Positions 16,602-26,570 of a DNA stretch of 64,000 nucleotides are shown in pieces; within the stretch, counting starts at the first letter, position 1; the number at the start of each line of letters is the position of its first letter. The stretch is from Pseudomonas capeferrum (GTDB lineage: Bacteria > Pseudomonadota > Gammaproteobacteria > Pseudomonadales > Pseudomonadaceae), in NCBI RefSeq assembly GCF_013523055.1, contig NZ_JAAMQM010000024.1, forward strand, positions 1-64,000, written 5' to 3'. The notes beneath the pieces are model-generated. The model saw only the letters and a program-made list of their open reading frames with translations. It had not been told where the DNA came from and did not search any database. The position numbers and the translations under genes were made by a program.

Positions 16602-16974
16602 GATCGTTGTACCTCACTGCTGGGTGTTAGCTGAATGCCCGGCCCTCTCAGAGCCCTGTAGTCCAGGTGAGCGCAAAAGCGCTGGCCGGTAGAGAAACTC
16701 GGTTCGGTATGACCGCTTGGGCGTGCCGCTACCGTCTGGGTTTCGAGGCCCATGGTGCGGGTTTGTCCAAATTTTTTTTCCAGCGGATCCTGTCTTGGCC
16801 TCAAAAAGCGCTATCTGGGGCGTATGAACACTGTAGGAAGAGCTTGTATTGCGAATGGTCGAGCGGGCTGTTCCAGCTCAGGCTGGGCAACGTAATTGGA
16901 GGATGGTCGAGCGGGGTGTGATGCTTTCCGGGAGAAACCACCGTGCCGCGCGGCGAAGCACGCGGCACTTGGCA
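16602..16974. other. intergenic stretch between the channel and catalase genes
   Basis: No gene is supported. The word ATGGTCGAGCGGG occurs twice (about 16855 and 16902). A GTGCCGCG/CGCGGCAC hairpin lies at about 16947-16971, just after the stop of the catalase gene, and may be its terminator, although its T run is weak. Confidence 0.4.
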
Positions 16975-17856
16975 TCAGGCGTCCTTGCCTTGGACAAGAC
17001 CCGAGCCCAAGTCGACCCCAGTGATCGGGTTGGCGTCAGGGTCAGACTTGGTGCGCAGCTTCATGGCTTCCAGCACGTCGTAGTCGGCTGCATCGAGTTG
17101 AACCGACGCGGTCCCATCCCCGCCATCCACGGCAGGCTCCGGCGACTCCACGTACTCCCATTCTTCGCCTTGGTTCCAAGGCCCACGCATGTTCGGTTCG
17201 CCCGACATGTTGAAGTACTTGTTGGTGAACTCTGGATTGCCTGGCAGCTTGCCTTGCGGGAAGTTCGGCTGGATGGCATGCAGCGCCTTTTCAAAGGACA
17301 TCTGATGAGCGATTTCGCGGGTCATGAGGAACCCGAGCGCTTCCTTGACGCCTGGATCATCGGTGACATTCATCAAACGCTCATAGACGATCTTCGCCCG
17401 CGCTTCCGCTGCGATGTTGGAGCGGAAATCGGCGGTCGGCTCGCCGATAGTGTCGATATAGGCCGCGGACCAAGGTACACCGGCCGAGTTGGTCAGTGGC
17501 GCACCTGCGCCATACAGCAGGCTGGTGATGTGCGAATCGTTGCCGGCGCCGTTTATGGCCCGGTAGAGCTCGCCTTCTTCCTCGACACCTTCGGCCAACT
17601 GGCCTTTGGCGCCCTTGTTGAGCATCACGATAATGGAGCCGACGATTTCGAGGTGGCTCAACTCCTCGGTGGCGATGTCCATCAGCAGGTCCTTGCGGCC
17701 TGGATCATCCTCGGCGAGCGCTTGGGTGAAATAGCGACCTGCCGCAGCCAGTTCACCTTGGGCACCACCGAATTGCTCCAGCAGCAGATTGGCCAGGCCA
17801 GGATTCGGACGGGCGACACGAACGGTATATTGGAGACGCTTGTTATGCATGAACAT
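16975..17856 (-). CDS. manganese-containing catalase
   Basis: This 293-residue protein breaks down hydrogen peroxide with a dinuclear manganese centre. The ferritin-like bundle shows two metal-binding helices, IATEELSHLEIVGSI and TREIAHQMSFEKAL, each with Glu and His ligands. The N-terminus MFMHNKRLQYTVRV and the GAQGELAAAGRYFTQA helix are typical of the family. The C-terminal tail includes NMSGEPNMRGPWNQGE. A GAGGAA ribosome site precedes the ATG at 17856, so the longer in-frame extension to 17922 is unlikely. In Pseudomonas such genes are often under stationary-phase control, but no clear promoter is visible. Confidence 0.92.
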   Translation of the reverse strand: MFMHNKRLQYTVRVARPNPGLANLLLEQFGGAQGELAAAGRYFTQALAEDDPGRKDLLMDIATEELSHLEIVGSIIVMLNKGAKGQLAEGVEEEGELYRAINGAGNDSHITSLLYGAGAPLTNSAGVPWSAAYIDTIGEPTADFRSNIAAEARAKIVYERLMNVTDDPGVKEALGFLMTREIAHQMSFEKALHAIQPNFPQGKLPGNPEFTNKYFNMSGEPNMRGPWNQGEEWEYVESPEPAVDGGDGTASVQLDAADYDVLEAMKLRTKSDPDANPITGVDLGSGLVQGKDA

Positions 17857-18177
17857 GTGCGTTTTCCTCAGGCTATTCTCAGGGAAGCGTGTGATCGACC
17901 ATTGCTGGCGTGATGGACGCATTCAGTATTGAGAAGGGCTATGCGAGGCAAAGAGTCCATCCGATTGATGACTCCAAGATGAGCGGTGGTCTTTCGAGAG
18001 TTCCATGTAATATACGAATCACCTGGATATCCTGTGGCTATCGTCGTAGAAAAACACTTTTATGGATCAAGAGACGTGCCAGGGTTGCCGGGTGGGTTCT
18101 ATCGGTTGTGGTTGCTCGTGGGAGGCAGGCGTATTTGATCCTGCTTGGGACACCGCACAACAAGAGCAAGTCTGTCC

Positions 18178-18943
18178 TCAAGACACCTGAAGGCAGCGAG
18201 CTAGCCGACAGATTGCCGATCAATGCCTATCGCCAAGGTCGGATGATCCGGCGCCTGCTGGAAATCGAGACCTACCGCATGATGACGTCCTTGACCTTGG
18301 ATAAGGCCAAGGCATCGAGTGCCGAGCTGAACGCCTTCGACAAGACCCTGCTCGACCTGTCCCAACGTAGCGCCAGCGTCGACGGTCACGATTCCAAGGC
18401 TTTGCTCGAGGCGATTGCCCATCTGTCGCGGCAGGTAGTCAGCCGCACGGTACGCACCTGTCACCGCTTCGGTGCGACCAAGGCTTACGCACAGCTGGTA
18501 TTCGAGCGCCTGGGCGAGCTGCGCGAAAGCCATGTCGGAGATTGCCAGCAGCTGGGGTGTTCATCGAGGGTCGATTCAAGCCCACCGTGCGCTCCTGCGC
18601 GGCGACCGACCAGCGTCTGGAACAACTGGCGAAGAATGTCGCCAACCTGGGCGACCTGCTGCAGGCGCGGGTGCAGGTCGAGATGGAGGAGCAGAACGCC
18701 GAGACCCTGCGCAGCCTGAACACCCGTGCCGATGCCCAGGTCAAGATCCAGCGAGCGGTGGAAGGCTTGTCCATCATCGCCATCACCTACTACCTGCTGA
18801 ACCTTTTCAAACTGCTCTACAGTGGCTTGAACGTGCTTGGCACGCAGCTCACGTCGCGCGACGCGCTGTTGCGCATGGCACCGCCCGTGCTGCTGGTCCC
18901 GCTGCTGATCCTGCTCCGGATCAGGCGGGCCAAGCAGCACTGA
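18178..18943 (+). pseudogene. DUF3422-family membrane protein, truncated and frameshifted
   Basis: The remaining sequence matches the second half of DUF3422 proteins, inner-membrane proteins of unknown function usually about 400 residues long. The first frame holds MIRRLLEIETYRMM and the helical region to about 18550. There one G seems lost from a G run (GGGG where GGGGG would keep the frame), and homology continues in another frame from VFIEGRF through a coiled region and two membrane segments to 18943. The N-terminal half is missing. With both defects the gene is dead. The start of the homologous part is approximate. Confidence 0.75.
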
Positions 18944-18952
18944 AACGACGGT

Positions 18953-21352
18953 TCAGGACGCGTCGTCTACCGGGCGCAGCGTGTCCTGCAGCAAGACCAT
19001 GCTCTGTGGCGTCGACAGCGCGATGCCCTTGTCACGCAAGCGACCGAGAATGGTGAACAGCAGGTCGCTGCGGGTTCCGGACACAACACGGGGCCCTGCC
19101 ACGTAACCGCTCGCGCTCATGACCATCCCCGCGCTGGTGAGGTCCTTGAAGGTCACCGAAGGCGCTGGCGCGTCGAGAATCGACTCATGCTCGGCGTAGG
19201 CCTGGAGCAGTAGTTCACGCACCTCTCCCGCATCGGTGTCCAGCGGCAAGGTCAGGGTGATCCCCACCACGCCCAGGGCGTTGGCCATGGTCACGTTGCG
19301 CACGTTCTGCGAGATGAACTGGGAGTTGGGCACGATCACGGTGGAGCGGTCCGACATCTGGATCTCCGTGGCACGCACATTGATCCGCCGGATGTCTCCC
19401 TCGACACCCGCCAGGCTGACCCAGTCGCCGACCTTCACCGGGCGCTCGGTCAGCAGGATCAGGCCGGAGATGAAGTTCTGCACGATGGCCTGCAGACCGA
19501 AACCGATACCCACCGACAGCGCGCTCACGACCCAGGTCAGGCTGGTCAGGTTGATGTGCAGGGTCGACATCACGAACATCGCCAGGAGCAGGAAGCCGAG
19601 GTAACCCACCAGGGTCACCAAGGAGGCCCGCATGCCGGCGTCCATGTCGGTCTCGGGCAGCAGACGATCGTTCAGCCAGCGCTTGACCACGCGAATCGCG
19701 AACAGGCCGCCGAAAAATATCGCGACCGCAATGAAGATGTCCTGCGGCACGATGTCCAGGTTGCCGAGGATCTTGCCGCCGCTTCCATCCCATTCGGAAA
19801 GGCTCGACAACAGTTCGCCGGGGCTGGTGCCAGACGGCATGAAGATGAGCAGCACGGCGATGAACAGCAGCAAGGTGCGACTGACACCGGCCAGGACGGT
19901 ACTGGCCTGGGCCTGGTGCCGCGGGGCCAATCCCAGGGCGGAAGCCAGCTTGAGGCCGTCGGGCTGGTGCGGCGATAGCAGGCTTTCGCAGAGGTCACCG
20001 AATGCGGCAATGAGCAGATAGGCACAGGTGACCACCACGCTGACCCATAGCAGCTTCGCGGTGAGGAAGTAGGCCAGTGTCAGGTAGCCGGTCAGCAAGG
20101 TGAGCAGGATGAGGCCGACCCACACGGTGATCACGAAAGGAATCAGGCCGGCCAGCCCCGCCGGACGCGCGATCCCATGCGTGCGACGGATGCGCCGATA
20201 GCGCATGAGCGCGGCCGCGAAGATCAACGACACGACCAGTGCGGTGATGCCGTTGGTCGCCACGGTCAAGGCCAGACTGCTGGCAATCACGCTGTTGATG
20301 CGCTCCTGGGTCAGCAGGAGCATCAACGCCGTGGCCAGCAGTGGTGGGAACCAGTGCAGCGCGTGAGCGACCTCGTCGGGGATCGGCGGCAAGCGCCAGC
20401 TCGGCCGCTGCAGCATGAGCACGGCCCGGCCGAGCCCGGCGATAAAGGCGCAGAAGACCGCCAGGGTAAGGAGCTGGTTGATCAGGCTGGCGACATCGCT
20501 GCCCAGCACGGCGCTGCTTTCCAGCCCCCAACGCACCAGGGACACGGCACCGCCGATGGTGATCAGGGTCGCCACGCCGACGCTCAGCGCGAAGGCGCTA
20601 CGACGTAGCCGACCTTCCGGCAGCCAGCGGATCACCGCCCAGGCCAACCCACGCTCGAGCAGCAGACGACCCAGGGTCCAAACCAACAAGGCGGCGATCA
20701 GGCTGGAAATGAACAAGACGCGGTTCTGCGCGCTGAAGGCGCTGCTGATCGCGGTCGCGGCTTCGCCCCTGAGGTCTCGCAGGCGCCCGAGGTCATCATC
20801 GGTAGGACGGATGATACTGGACCAGAACGCAGGGCTCAGCGGGCTCGCCGCGCGGCTGGTGATCTGTGAGTTGAACAGGCTGCGGCGCAGGTTGACGATC
20901 TGCGTCGACAGGTCGCGGGCTGACTGAGTCACCTGGATGGCCTGTTGCTGCTGAGCGAGCAGCGTTTTCTTCTGCGCGTTCAGTTGCTGGCGCTGACGTG
21001 TCAACGTTTCGGCCTCGTCCGGCAACACCGGGCCCAGCACATTGAGCTGATCGTCCAAGCGTGCCAGATCACTGGTGCGCGACACGCTGAGAGCATCGGC
21101 CTGGCGCTGCACCTGAAGGGCTGCCTGACGCAGTTGGGCCAGCAGGTCGTCGTTGGCATTGCTGGTAACGCCCTGCCGGATCAGGTCGAGCCGGTCATTG
21201 AGCTGGTCCAGGCTGGCATCTTCGGCCAATACCGGCAGGTCGCCCGTCACCACGCGCGAAGCCGGGACGGACGGTGCCGACCAGGCCGGGGTCGCCACAG
21301 TCAGCAAAAGAGAAAATATCCCCAGGCAAATGACTCTAAGGCTGATACGCAT
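18953..21352 (-). CDS. large MscS-family channel with periplasmic DUF3772 domain (MscK-like)
   Basis: This 799-residue protein begins with a signal peptide cut near AWSA (about residue 26). A coiled periplasmic DUF3772 domain follows (about 30-190), then about ten predicted membrane segments (200-620). Next is the MscS pore and beta domain, with VVSALSVGIGFGLQAIVQNFISGLILL at about 605-635 and ERPVKVGDWV after it. The C-terminal cage domain reaches the end. Such proteins resemble MscK/MscM of E. coli and gate under membrane tension, sometimes with ion control. A moderate ribosome site precedes the ATG. It ends 10 bases from the stop of the convergent DUF3422 relic. Confidence 0.88.
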   Translation of the reverse strand: MRISLRVICLGIFSLLLTVATPAWSAPSVPASRVVTGDLPVLAEDASLDQLNDRLDLIRQGVTSNANDDLLAQLRQAALQVQRQADALSVSRTSDLARLDDQLNVLGPVLPDEAETLTRQRQQLNAQKKTLLAQQQQAIQVTQSARDLSTQIVNLRRSLFNSQITSRAASPLSPAFWSSIIRPTDDDLGRLRDLRGEAATAISSAFSAQNRVLFISSLIAALLVWTLGRLLLERGLAWAVIRWLPEGRLRRSAFALSVGVATLITIGGAVSLVRWGLESSAVLGSDVASLINQLLTLAVFCAFIAGLGRAVLMLQRPSWRLPPIPDEVAHALHWFPPLLATALMLLLTQERINSVIASSLALTVATNGITALVVSLIFAAALMRYRRIRRTHGIARPAGLAGLIPFVITVWVGLILLTLLTGYLTLAYFLTAKLLWVSVVVTCAYLLIAAFGDLCESLLSPHQPDGLKLASALGLAPRHQAQASTVLAGVSRTLLLFIAVLLIFMPSGTSPGELLSSLSEWDGSGGKILGNLDIVPQDIFIAVAIFFGGLFAIRVVKRWLNDRLLPETDMDAGMRASLVTLVGYLGFLLLAMFVMSTLHINLTSLTWVVSALSVGIGFGLQAIVQNFISGLILLTERPVKVGDWVSLAGVEGDIRRINVRATEIQMSDRSTVIVPNSQFISQNVRNVTMANALGVVGITLTLPLDTDAGEVRELLLQAYAEHESILDAPAPSVTFKDLTSAGMVMSASGYVAGPRVVSGTRSDLLFTILGRLRDKGIALSTPQSMVLLQDTLRPVDDAS

Positions 21353-21407
21353 GGAATTACCTTCCTCCCATCAAGACAGGGCGGGGATTCTACGCTGCTT
21401 GCGCGCC

Positions 21408-22472
21408 TCAGGTGAGCGCTGTTTCGCGCTCCAGCAACTGTCGTTTGCGCTCCACGCCCCAGCGGTAGCCACTGATATCGCCGTCACGGCGTACCACGCG
21501 ATGACAAGGTATGGCTACAGCGATGTGGTTGGCAGCGCAGGCCAGGGCCACGGCGCGTACGGCCTTGGGCGCGCCAATGCGTTCGGCGAGCTCGGTATAG
21601 CTGACGCGGCTGCCGGCCGGGACCTCGCGCAAGGCCTGCCAGACACGCTCCTGAAAGACCGTGCCCTGGATATCCAGCGGCAGGTCCAGGCCCAATCCAG
21701 GATGCTCGACAAAACCCACCACCTGCGCGACCAACTGCTCGAACTGCGCATCGCCGCCAATCAGTCGGGCTTTCGGAAAACGTGCCTCCAAACTACGCAA
21801 CAGCGGTTCCGGGTCATCACCCAGAAGAATCGCGCAGATTCCGCGCTCGCTCCGGGCAACCAGGATAGCCCCCAGGAAGCATTGGCCAAGGGCGAAGCGA
21901 ATGGTGGCGCCCACCCCGCCCGCACGGTACTCGCGTGGGCGCATGCCCAGGCGGTGTCCGACGCTTTCATACAACCGGCTGTTGGAATTGAAGCCTGCTT
22001 CATAGATGGCATCGGTGATCGAAGTGCACGGGTCATCCAATGCCTCGCGCAGGCGCTTGGCACGATACGCCATGGCATAGGCCTTGGGCGACAGGCCGGT
22101 CTCGGCCTTGAACTGGCGTTGCAGGTGATAGGGACTCATCGCCAGTCGCCTGCCCAATTCCTCGAGCCCGAGGTCGGCATCGCTGTTCTCGATCAAGGTG
22201 CAGGCGCGTGCTACCCAGGCCGCGCGCCGGTTGTTCGAGTCAGGGTTCGCGTTGCAGCGCAGACAGGCACGATAACCCGCGCTTTCCGCCATTGCAGGCG
22301 TCAGGAAGAACTCGACGTTGTGCTGGCGTGGAGCACGCGAGCTGCAACCCGGCTGGCAATAGATCCCGGTGGTCCGTACGGCATAGACGAACTGGCCAGC
22401 CGCACTGGCATCGCGGGCCTGGACGGCACGCCAGCGCTGTTCGTCGGTTGTGAAGCATGGCGTAGGTTTCAC
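21408..22472 (-). CDS. ada: Ada: methyl-DNA sensor and O6-methylguanine-DNA methyltransferase
   Basis: This 354-residue protein repairs alkylated DNA and activates its own regulon. The N-terminal zinc domain has Cys39, Cys43, Cys70 and Cys73; the first, in TTGIYCQPGC, accepts methyl groups from phosphotriesters. An AraC-type helix-turn-helix region follows (about 95-180, with MSPYHLQRQFKAETG). The C-terminal methyltransferase domain carries IPCHRVV with the O6-methylguanine acceptor Cys. The start is GTG with GGAGG 4 bases upstream. The AlkA-type glycosylase gene follows the same direction upstream, separated by 69 bases, a common repair pairing. Confidence 0.93.
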   Translation of the reverse strand: MKPTPCFTTDEQRWRAVQARDASAAGQFVYAVRTTGIYCQPGCSSRAPRQHNVEFFLTPAMAESAGYRACLRCNANPDSNNRRAAWVARACTLIENSDADLGLEELGRRLAMSPYHLQRQFKAETGLSPKAYAMAYRAKRLREALDDPCTSITDAIYEAGFNSNSRLYESVGHRLGMRPREYRAGGVGATIRFALGQCFLGAILVARSERGICAILLGDDPEPLLRSLEARFPKARLIGGDAQFEQLVAQVVGFVEHPGLGLDLPLDIQGTVFQERVWQALREVPAGSRVSYTELAERIGAPKAVRAVALACAANHIAVAIPCHRVVRRDGDISGYRWGVERKRQLLERETALT

Positions 22473-22541
22473 ATTGCCTCCCGTCCCTTCAGGCGCGGCC
22501 TGAGCAGGGCACTGTTCAATGCAGCGGAGCGCCGCGCTGGC

Positions 22542-23168
22542 TCAAGCCCGCCATAGATACCAGGATGCTACCGTGCGATGAGGGCTCCAGGGGCCAGCCA
22601 ACGCACGCATCTGCGCCGGCGTCGGGGCTTTTTCAAAACCCTTGATTCGCCGGTACCCCTCGCGCACGGCAAAGTCATCCACCGGTAGTATGTCGGAGCG
22701 TTCGAGGCAGTAGATCAGCAACATCTCGACGGTCCAGCGGCCAACGCCGGGCAGGACCACCAGTCGCTCGATCAGCGCATCGTCATGCAACGCCAGGGCC
22801 TCTTCCCGCGTGGGCACCGTACCCTGCAACCGCGCCTGGGCAATGCCTCGGATCGTCGCCAATTTGTTGGCCGAAAAACCGCAGGCACGCAAGGCCTGGG
22901 GATCGAGGGCCAGCAGTTGCTCGGGCGAGGGGAAATCCACGTCCGGATACAACCCCAGCATGCGCCCGAGAATCGCTTCGGCCGCCCTGGCGTGCAGTTG
23001 CTGGTAGGCAATGGCGCGTACCAGGGCTTCGTACGGTTCACGCCCCGGCGTGGCGCGATGCAGGCAAGGCCCGATCGTTGCGATGTGCCGAGCCCAATCC
23101 GAATCGAGGGTTTCAAGAAAACGCGATGCGTTGCCATAGGCTTCGAGAGACAAGTCAGCCTGGATCAT
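22542..23168 (-). CDS. DNA-3-methyladenine glycosylase II (AlkA-like)
   Basis: This 208-residue protein removes alkylated purines from DNA. It shows the HhH-GPD fold: a helix-hairpin-helix VVLPGVGRWTVEMLL followed by LPVDDFAVREG, whose second Asp is the catalytic residue. It lacks the extra N-terminal domain of E. coli AlkA, so it matches the shorter bacterial version. It lies upstream of ada on the same strand and may be controlled by Ada. Confidence 0.9.
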   Translation of the reverse strand: MIQADLSLEAYGNASRFLETLDSDWARHIATIGPCLHRATPGREPYEALVRAIAYQQLHARAAEAILGRMLGLYPDVDFPSPEQLLALDPQALRACGFSANKLATIRGIAQARLQGTVPTREEALALHDDALIERLVVLPGVGRWTVEMLLIYCLERSDILPVDDFAVREGYRRIKGFEKAPTPAQMRALAGPWSPHRTVASWYLWRA

Positions 23169-23308
23169 GACGCACTACCTGTGGTGGCCGTGGAGGACCA
23201 TGTTAGCCCAGGCGGTCATTCGGTTGAACGTCGATTCTTGCGGAGCAATTGCCGAGGCGGCATCGCTCTTCCTGTGCCCCTTTCCCGCCTCGCCGAGCAA
23301 GGCGGATT

Positions 23309-24469
23309 TCAATCGGCCACTGCCCGCATCCGCCCCACCCGTCGGTAGGAATGACGGGCAAAGCACACGAACAGACCCGCCATCAGTGCCAATGCCATGG
23401 GCAGCCCATGAGGCGCCACATCCATGGCGGCACCGCTGACCAGCGGCCCGACCAGGCTGCCGACACCCCAGAGCAGGCCGACACTGGCATTGGCGGTCAC
23501 CAGGTCCTGTCCCTTGAAACGCTGGCCGATCAGCACCAGGGCCAAGGTATAGATCCCACCGGCGACCGCGCCCAGCAGCAGCAGCAACGGCCAGAGCAGC
23601 CAGGTCATCTGCAGCAGCCAAGGCAACGCCACACCGATCGACATGGCCACCAGCCCGCACATCAGGTGCAGCCAGGTGCGCTCGCAGCGGTCGGCCAGCC
23701 AGCCCAAGGGCAGCTGAAAGAGCATGTCGCCAGCGAACACCACGGTCACCATCATCGCCGCCACACCGATGGCGAAGCCATGGCTGGTGGCGTAGACCGG
23801 CAGCAACGAAAGCACGACGGCATCGAAAAACGAGAAGAACAGCACGGCGACGCATAGCGCAGGTGCCACGCGGAAGAATCCGGCCAGGGAGAAGCTTTTG
23901 TCTCCTTCTTCCTCATGTTCGACATAGTCGTTCGGTACCGTCAGCACGATGCACAACAGCGCCAGACCGTAGCAACCCGTGACGACGCCGGTCACCCAGG
24001 GGCTGTGCGCGCCGAGCACGGCCAGCATGGCCGGCCCCAGTACTTGAAAACCGGTGAAGCTGGTGGCGTACAGCGCCATGATCTTGCCGCGATTGTGCTC
24101 CGGGCAGAGTTCATTGACCCAGGACTCGCCCAGGATGATGGCGACCCCCATGCCGATTCCCAAGCCCAGGCGCAACAGGGCCAACAGGTAGATCGAGCTG
24201 AATGCCCATTCGAGCAAGGCGATGCTCGTCATGCACAGGCCGAAGCACAACAGGTAGATGGTACGCCGAGTCAGGTGTCGACAGCAGGCATCGACCATGA
24301 AGGCCGACAGCATCATGCCGGCCGCAGGGATCGCCGATACGATGCCGATCTGCAAGGTATCGGCCCCGGCATCGAGCAGTCTCAGGGACACCAATGGCAG
24401 ACTCGCGCCAAGACTGAAACCCACCACGGACACGGCAAACAGCAGGCCAGCCAGCAAACGCTTGTTCAT
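23309..24469 (-). CDS. MFS transporter (YcaD-like)
   Basis: This 386-residue protein has twelve predicted membrane helices in two halves of six, with a charged central loop (VEHEEEGDKSF) and the LGLGIGMGVAIILGESWV motif typical of the YcaD/YfkF group of MFS proteins. The substrate is not known. A GTG at 24475 is in frame, but the ATG at 24469 is preceded by GAGGAG at good spacing. It appears to be transcribed alone. Confidence 0.85.
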   Translation of the reverse strand: MNKRLLAGLLFAVSVVGFSLGASLPLVSLRLLDAGADTLQIGIVSAIPAAGMMLSAFMVDACCRHLTRRTIYLLCFGLCMTSIALLEWAFSSIYLLALLRLGLGIGMGVAIILGESWVNELCPEHNRGKIMALYATSFTGFQVLGPAMLAVLGAHSPWVTGVVTGCYGLALLCIVLTVPNDYVEHEEEGDKSFSLAGFFRVAPALCVAVLFFSFFDAVVLSLLPVYATSHGFAIGVAAMMVTVVFAGDMLFQLPLGWLADRCERTWLHLMCGLVAMSIGVALPWLLQMTWLLWPLLLLLGAVAGGIYTLALVLIGQRFKGQDLVTANASVGLLWGVGSLVGPLVSGAAMDVAPHGLPMALALMAGLFVCFARHSYRRVGRMRAVAD

Positions 24470-24475
24470 TTCCAC

Positions 24476-24796
24476 TCCTCATGCCCCCGTCGCTGGCGAC
24501 ATGGCCGCGACGGGTGACGATCACTCGACGATGTTCGAACGCAAGCGCCCGCGAACACACGGCAAGCGTGCCCGCACTTGGCGCGATCGATTCACGCGGT
24601 GGGTGGGGAGAAGGTGAAGGCGAACAGCACGCTGCGTCGACGCTTGAGCACCGTGTCGCTTGGCCACGCCTTGCGCATGGCCCCGACGAGGGGCTGGCAG
24701 AAACGACCAAGGATCGGATAACGGCGCATGCATCGACTACGCAGGATGAAAAGGAGGCGGCACTCTAGCCAAGGCCCGCCGCCTCGTCAATGTGCC
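24476..24796. other. intergenic stretch with a terminator hairpin
   Basis: No gene is supported. A GAGGCGG/CCGCCTC hairpin at 24754-24785 lies just after the stop of the minus-strand MFS gene and probably ends its transcript. Confidence 0.45.
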
Positions 24797-26014
24797 TCAG
24801 CGCTTGCCGGTGGAAGGCAGGAAGATCGCCAGCAGCCCGAACAGCGGCAGGTAGGAGCACAGCCCATAGACATACTCGATCCCGCGAAGGTCGGCCAGAT
24901 AGCCCAGCAGCGCGGCGCCGATGCCGCCGAAGCCGAACATCAGGCCGAAGAAGATCCCGGCGATCATCCCCACATTGCCTGGCACCAGCTCTTGGGCGTA
25001 GACGACGATGGCCGAGAACGCGGAGGCCAGGATGAAACCGATCACCACGCTGAGTACGCTGGTCCAGAACAGGTCGGCATAGGGCAGTGCCAGGGTGAAG
25101 GGGGCGACACCAAGGATCGAGAACCAGATCACCGCCTTGCGCCCGATACGATCGCCGATCGGGCCGCCGAAGAATGTGCCCGCCGCCACGGCGCCCAGGA
25201 ACAGGAACAGGTGCAGCTGGGAGCTGGCTACCGAGAGGTCGAACTTCTCGATCAGGTAGAAAGTGAAGTAACTGGTGAAGCTGGCCATGTAGAAATACTT
25301 GGAGAACACCAGCAGCCCCAGCACCACCAATGCTGCGATCACTCGCTTGCGCGACAGCCCATGGGTGGCCTGCTGAGCGGCGCGGGTCTTGAACTGGTTC
25401 AGGTGATCCTTGTACCAGCGGCGCAGCAGCAAGGTCACGCCGAAGAAGAACAGCCCGGCGATACCGAACCAGGCGACATTGCCCTGACCGAACGGGATGA
25501 CGATGGCTGCCGCCAACAGCGGACCGAACGCCGACCCCGCATTGCCGCCGACCTGGAACGTCGACTGTGCCAGGCCGAAGCGCCCACCCGAGGCCAGCCG
25601 GGCGATACGCGAAGTCTCCGGGTGGAAGGTGGAAGAACCGATACCGACCAGTGCCGAGGCCAGGAGGATCATCGGGAAACTGCCGACGAAGGCCAGCATG
25701 ACGATGCCTGCCAGCGTGCAGAGCGTCCCGACGGGCAACAGGTTGGGCGTAGGTCGTTTGTCGGTGAAGAATCCGACCCACGGCTGGAGCAGCGAGGCGG
25801 TGATCTGGAAGGTCAGCGTGATCAGGCCGATCTGGGCGAAGCTCAGATCGTAGTTGGCCTTCAGCAGCGGATAGATCGCTGGCAGCACTGACTGGATCAG
25901 ATCATTGATCAAGTGCGCCAAGGCGCAGAAGCCGATGATGCGCATCACCAGAGAGTTGCCTTGTGCAGTCGTTGTAGGACTGGCTGTGGGATTCCGAGTA
26001 CTGCTGAGGGCCAT
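24797..26014 (-). CDS. MFS exporter of the fosmidomycin-resistance (Fsr) group
   Basis: This 405-residue protein has twelve predicted membrane helices. Recognisable Fsr features include an early helix with FCALAHLINDLIQSVLPAIYP, the loop GFFTDKRPTPNLLP and the segment GIGSSTFHPETSRIARLASGG. In E. coli, Fsr exports fosmidomycin. The actual substrate here cannot be read from sequence. The in-frame upstream extension to 26047 lacks a ribosome site; the ATG at 26014 gives the normal N-terminus. Confidence 0.87.
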   Translation of the reverse strand: MALSSTRNPTASPTTTAQGNSLVMRIIGFCALAHLINDLIQSVLPAIYPLLKANYDLSFAQIGLITLTFQITASLLQPWVGFFTDKRPTPNLLPVGTLCTLAGIVMLAFVGSFPMILLASALVGIGSSTFHPETSRIARLASGGRFGLAQSTFQVGGNAGSAFGPLLAAAIVIPFGQGNVAWFGIAGLFFFGVTLLLRRWYKDHLNQFKTRAAQQATHGLSRKRVIAALVVLGLLVFSKYFYMASFTSYFTFYLIEKFDLSVASSQLHLFLFLGAVAAGTFFGGPIGDRIGRKAVIWFSILGVAPFTLALPYADLFWTSVLSVVIGFILASAFSAIVVYAQELVPGNVGMIAGIFFGLMFGFGGIGAALLGYLADLRGIEYVYGLCSYLPLFGLLAIFLPSTGKR

Positions 26015-26189
26015 GGGAAAGATCCATCCACTGGGGTCGGGATCCAATTATCCAGATACAACTGGACACAAATCCACCGCTTTCTGCCAACCCCCTACAA
26101 TGCGCCTGTAAATGGTTCTCAACATACCTAGAATTTTTGCTTCGCCGTCGTCCCCTTAGGTACCCTTGCCCTCCGCGAGCAGCCAGACA

Positions 26190-26476
26190 ATGAGTCCGAT
26201 GCCAGCCTTGCAACACCAGCCTGATCCCGAGCGGAAAGCACTCGACTGGTTTTCGCGCCTGCGCCGTTTCCAGTGCGACGAAGCACTGCGCCAGTCCTTC
26301 GCCATGTGGTGCGAAACGTCGGCCAACGCATCCGCCTATGCCGAACTGGAACGCTACATCGAAGGGTCAGCGGCGACTTCAACCTGGATAGGTGCGCCGA
26401 GACCGTTGAGCAATTGGCCCGACAGCAGCACTTGCGGGTCCATGACGTGCTCGGGCACTGGTTGATCGTCCGCTGA
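26190..26476 (+). pseudogene. FecR-type anti-sigma regulator with a large internal deletion
   Basis: The first part encodes a DUF4880/FecR N-terminus: ALDWFSRLRRF, a short spacer, LRQSFAMWC and ASAYAELERY. Near 26365 the frame changes and the sequence jumps to a FecR-like C-terminus, RVSGDFNLDRCAETVEQLA to LGHWLIVR and a stop. Intact FecR proteins are about 320 residues, so most of the middle, including the membrane segment, has been lost. No FecI-type sigma factor or TonB-dependent receptor is next to it. It is a relic of an iron or siderophore signalling module. Confidence 0.65.
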
Positions 26477-26530
26477 GCCCTCACCTGGCTAACCTTTTGA
26501 TCATGCGTGAGATTTTTTTCAAAGAGGGTG

Positions 26531-26559
26531 TTGACAGCAATTCGTTTCAGGGGAATAAT
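26531..26559 (+). promoter_or_regulatory. sigma-70 promoter of the tRNA-Met gene
   Basis: A perfect TTGACA (-35, 26531-26536), a 17-base spacer, and AATAAT (-10, 26554-26559). A GC-rich GCGCGCC follows the -10, the kind of discriminator seen in growth-rate-controlled RNA genes. The tRNA begins 12 bases after the -10. Confidence 0.85.
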
Positions 26560-26570
26560 GCGCGCCACTT

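Noticed and set aside
24728..25891. 387-codon plus-strand frame
   Set aside because: Antisense to the Fsr-type exporter; Gln/His-rich and without a recognisable fold.
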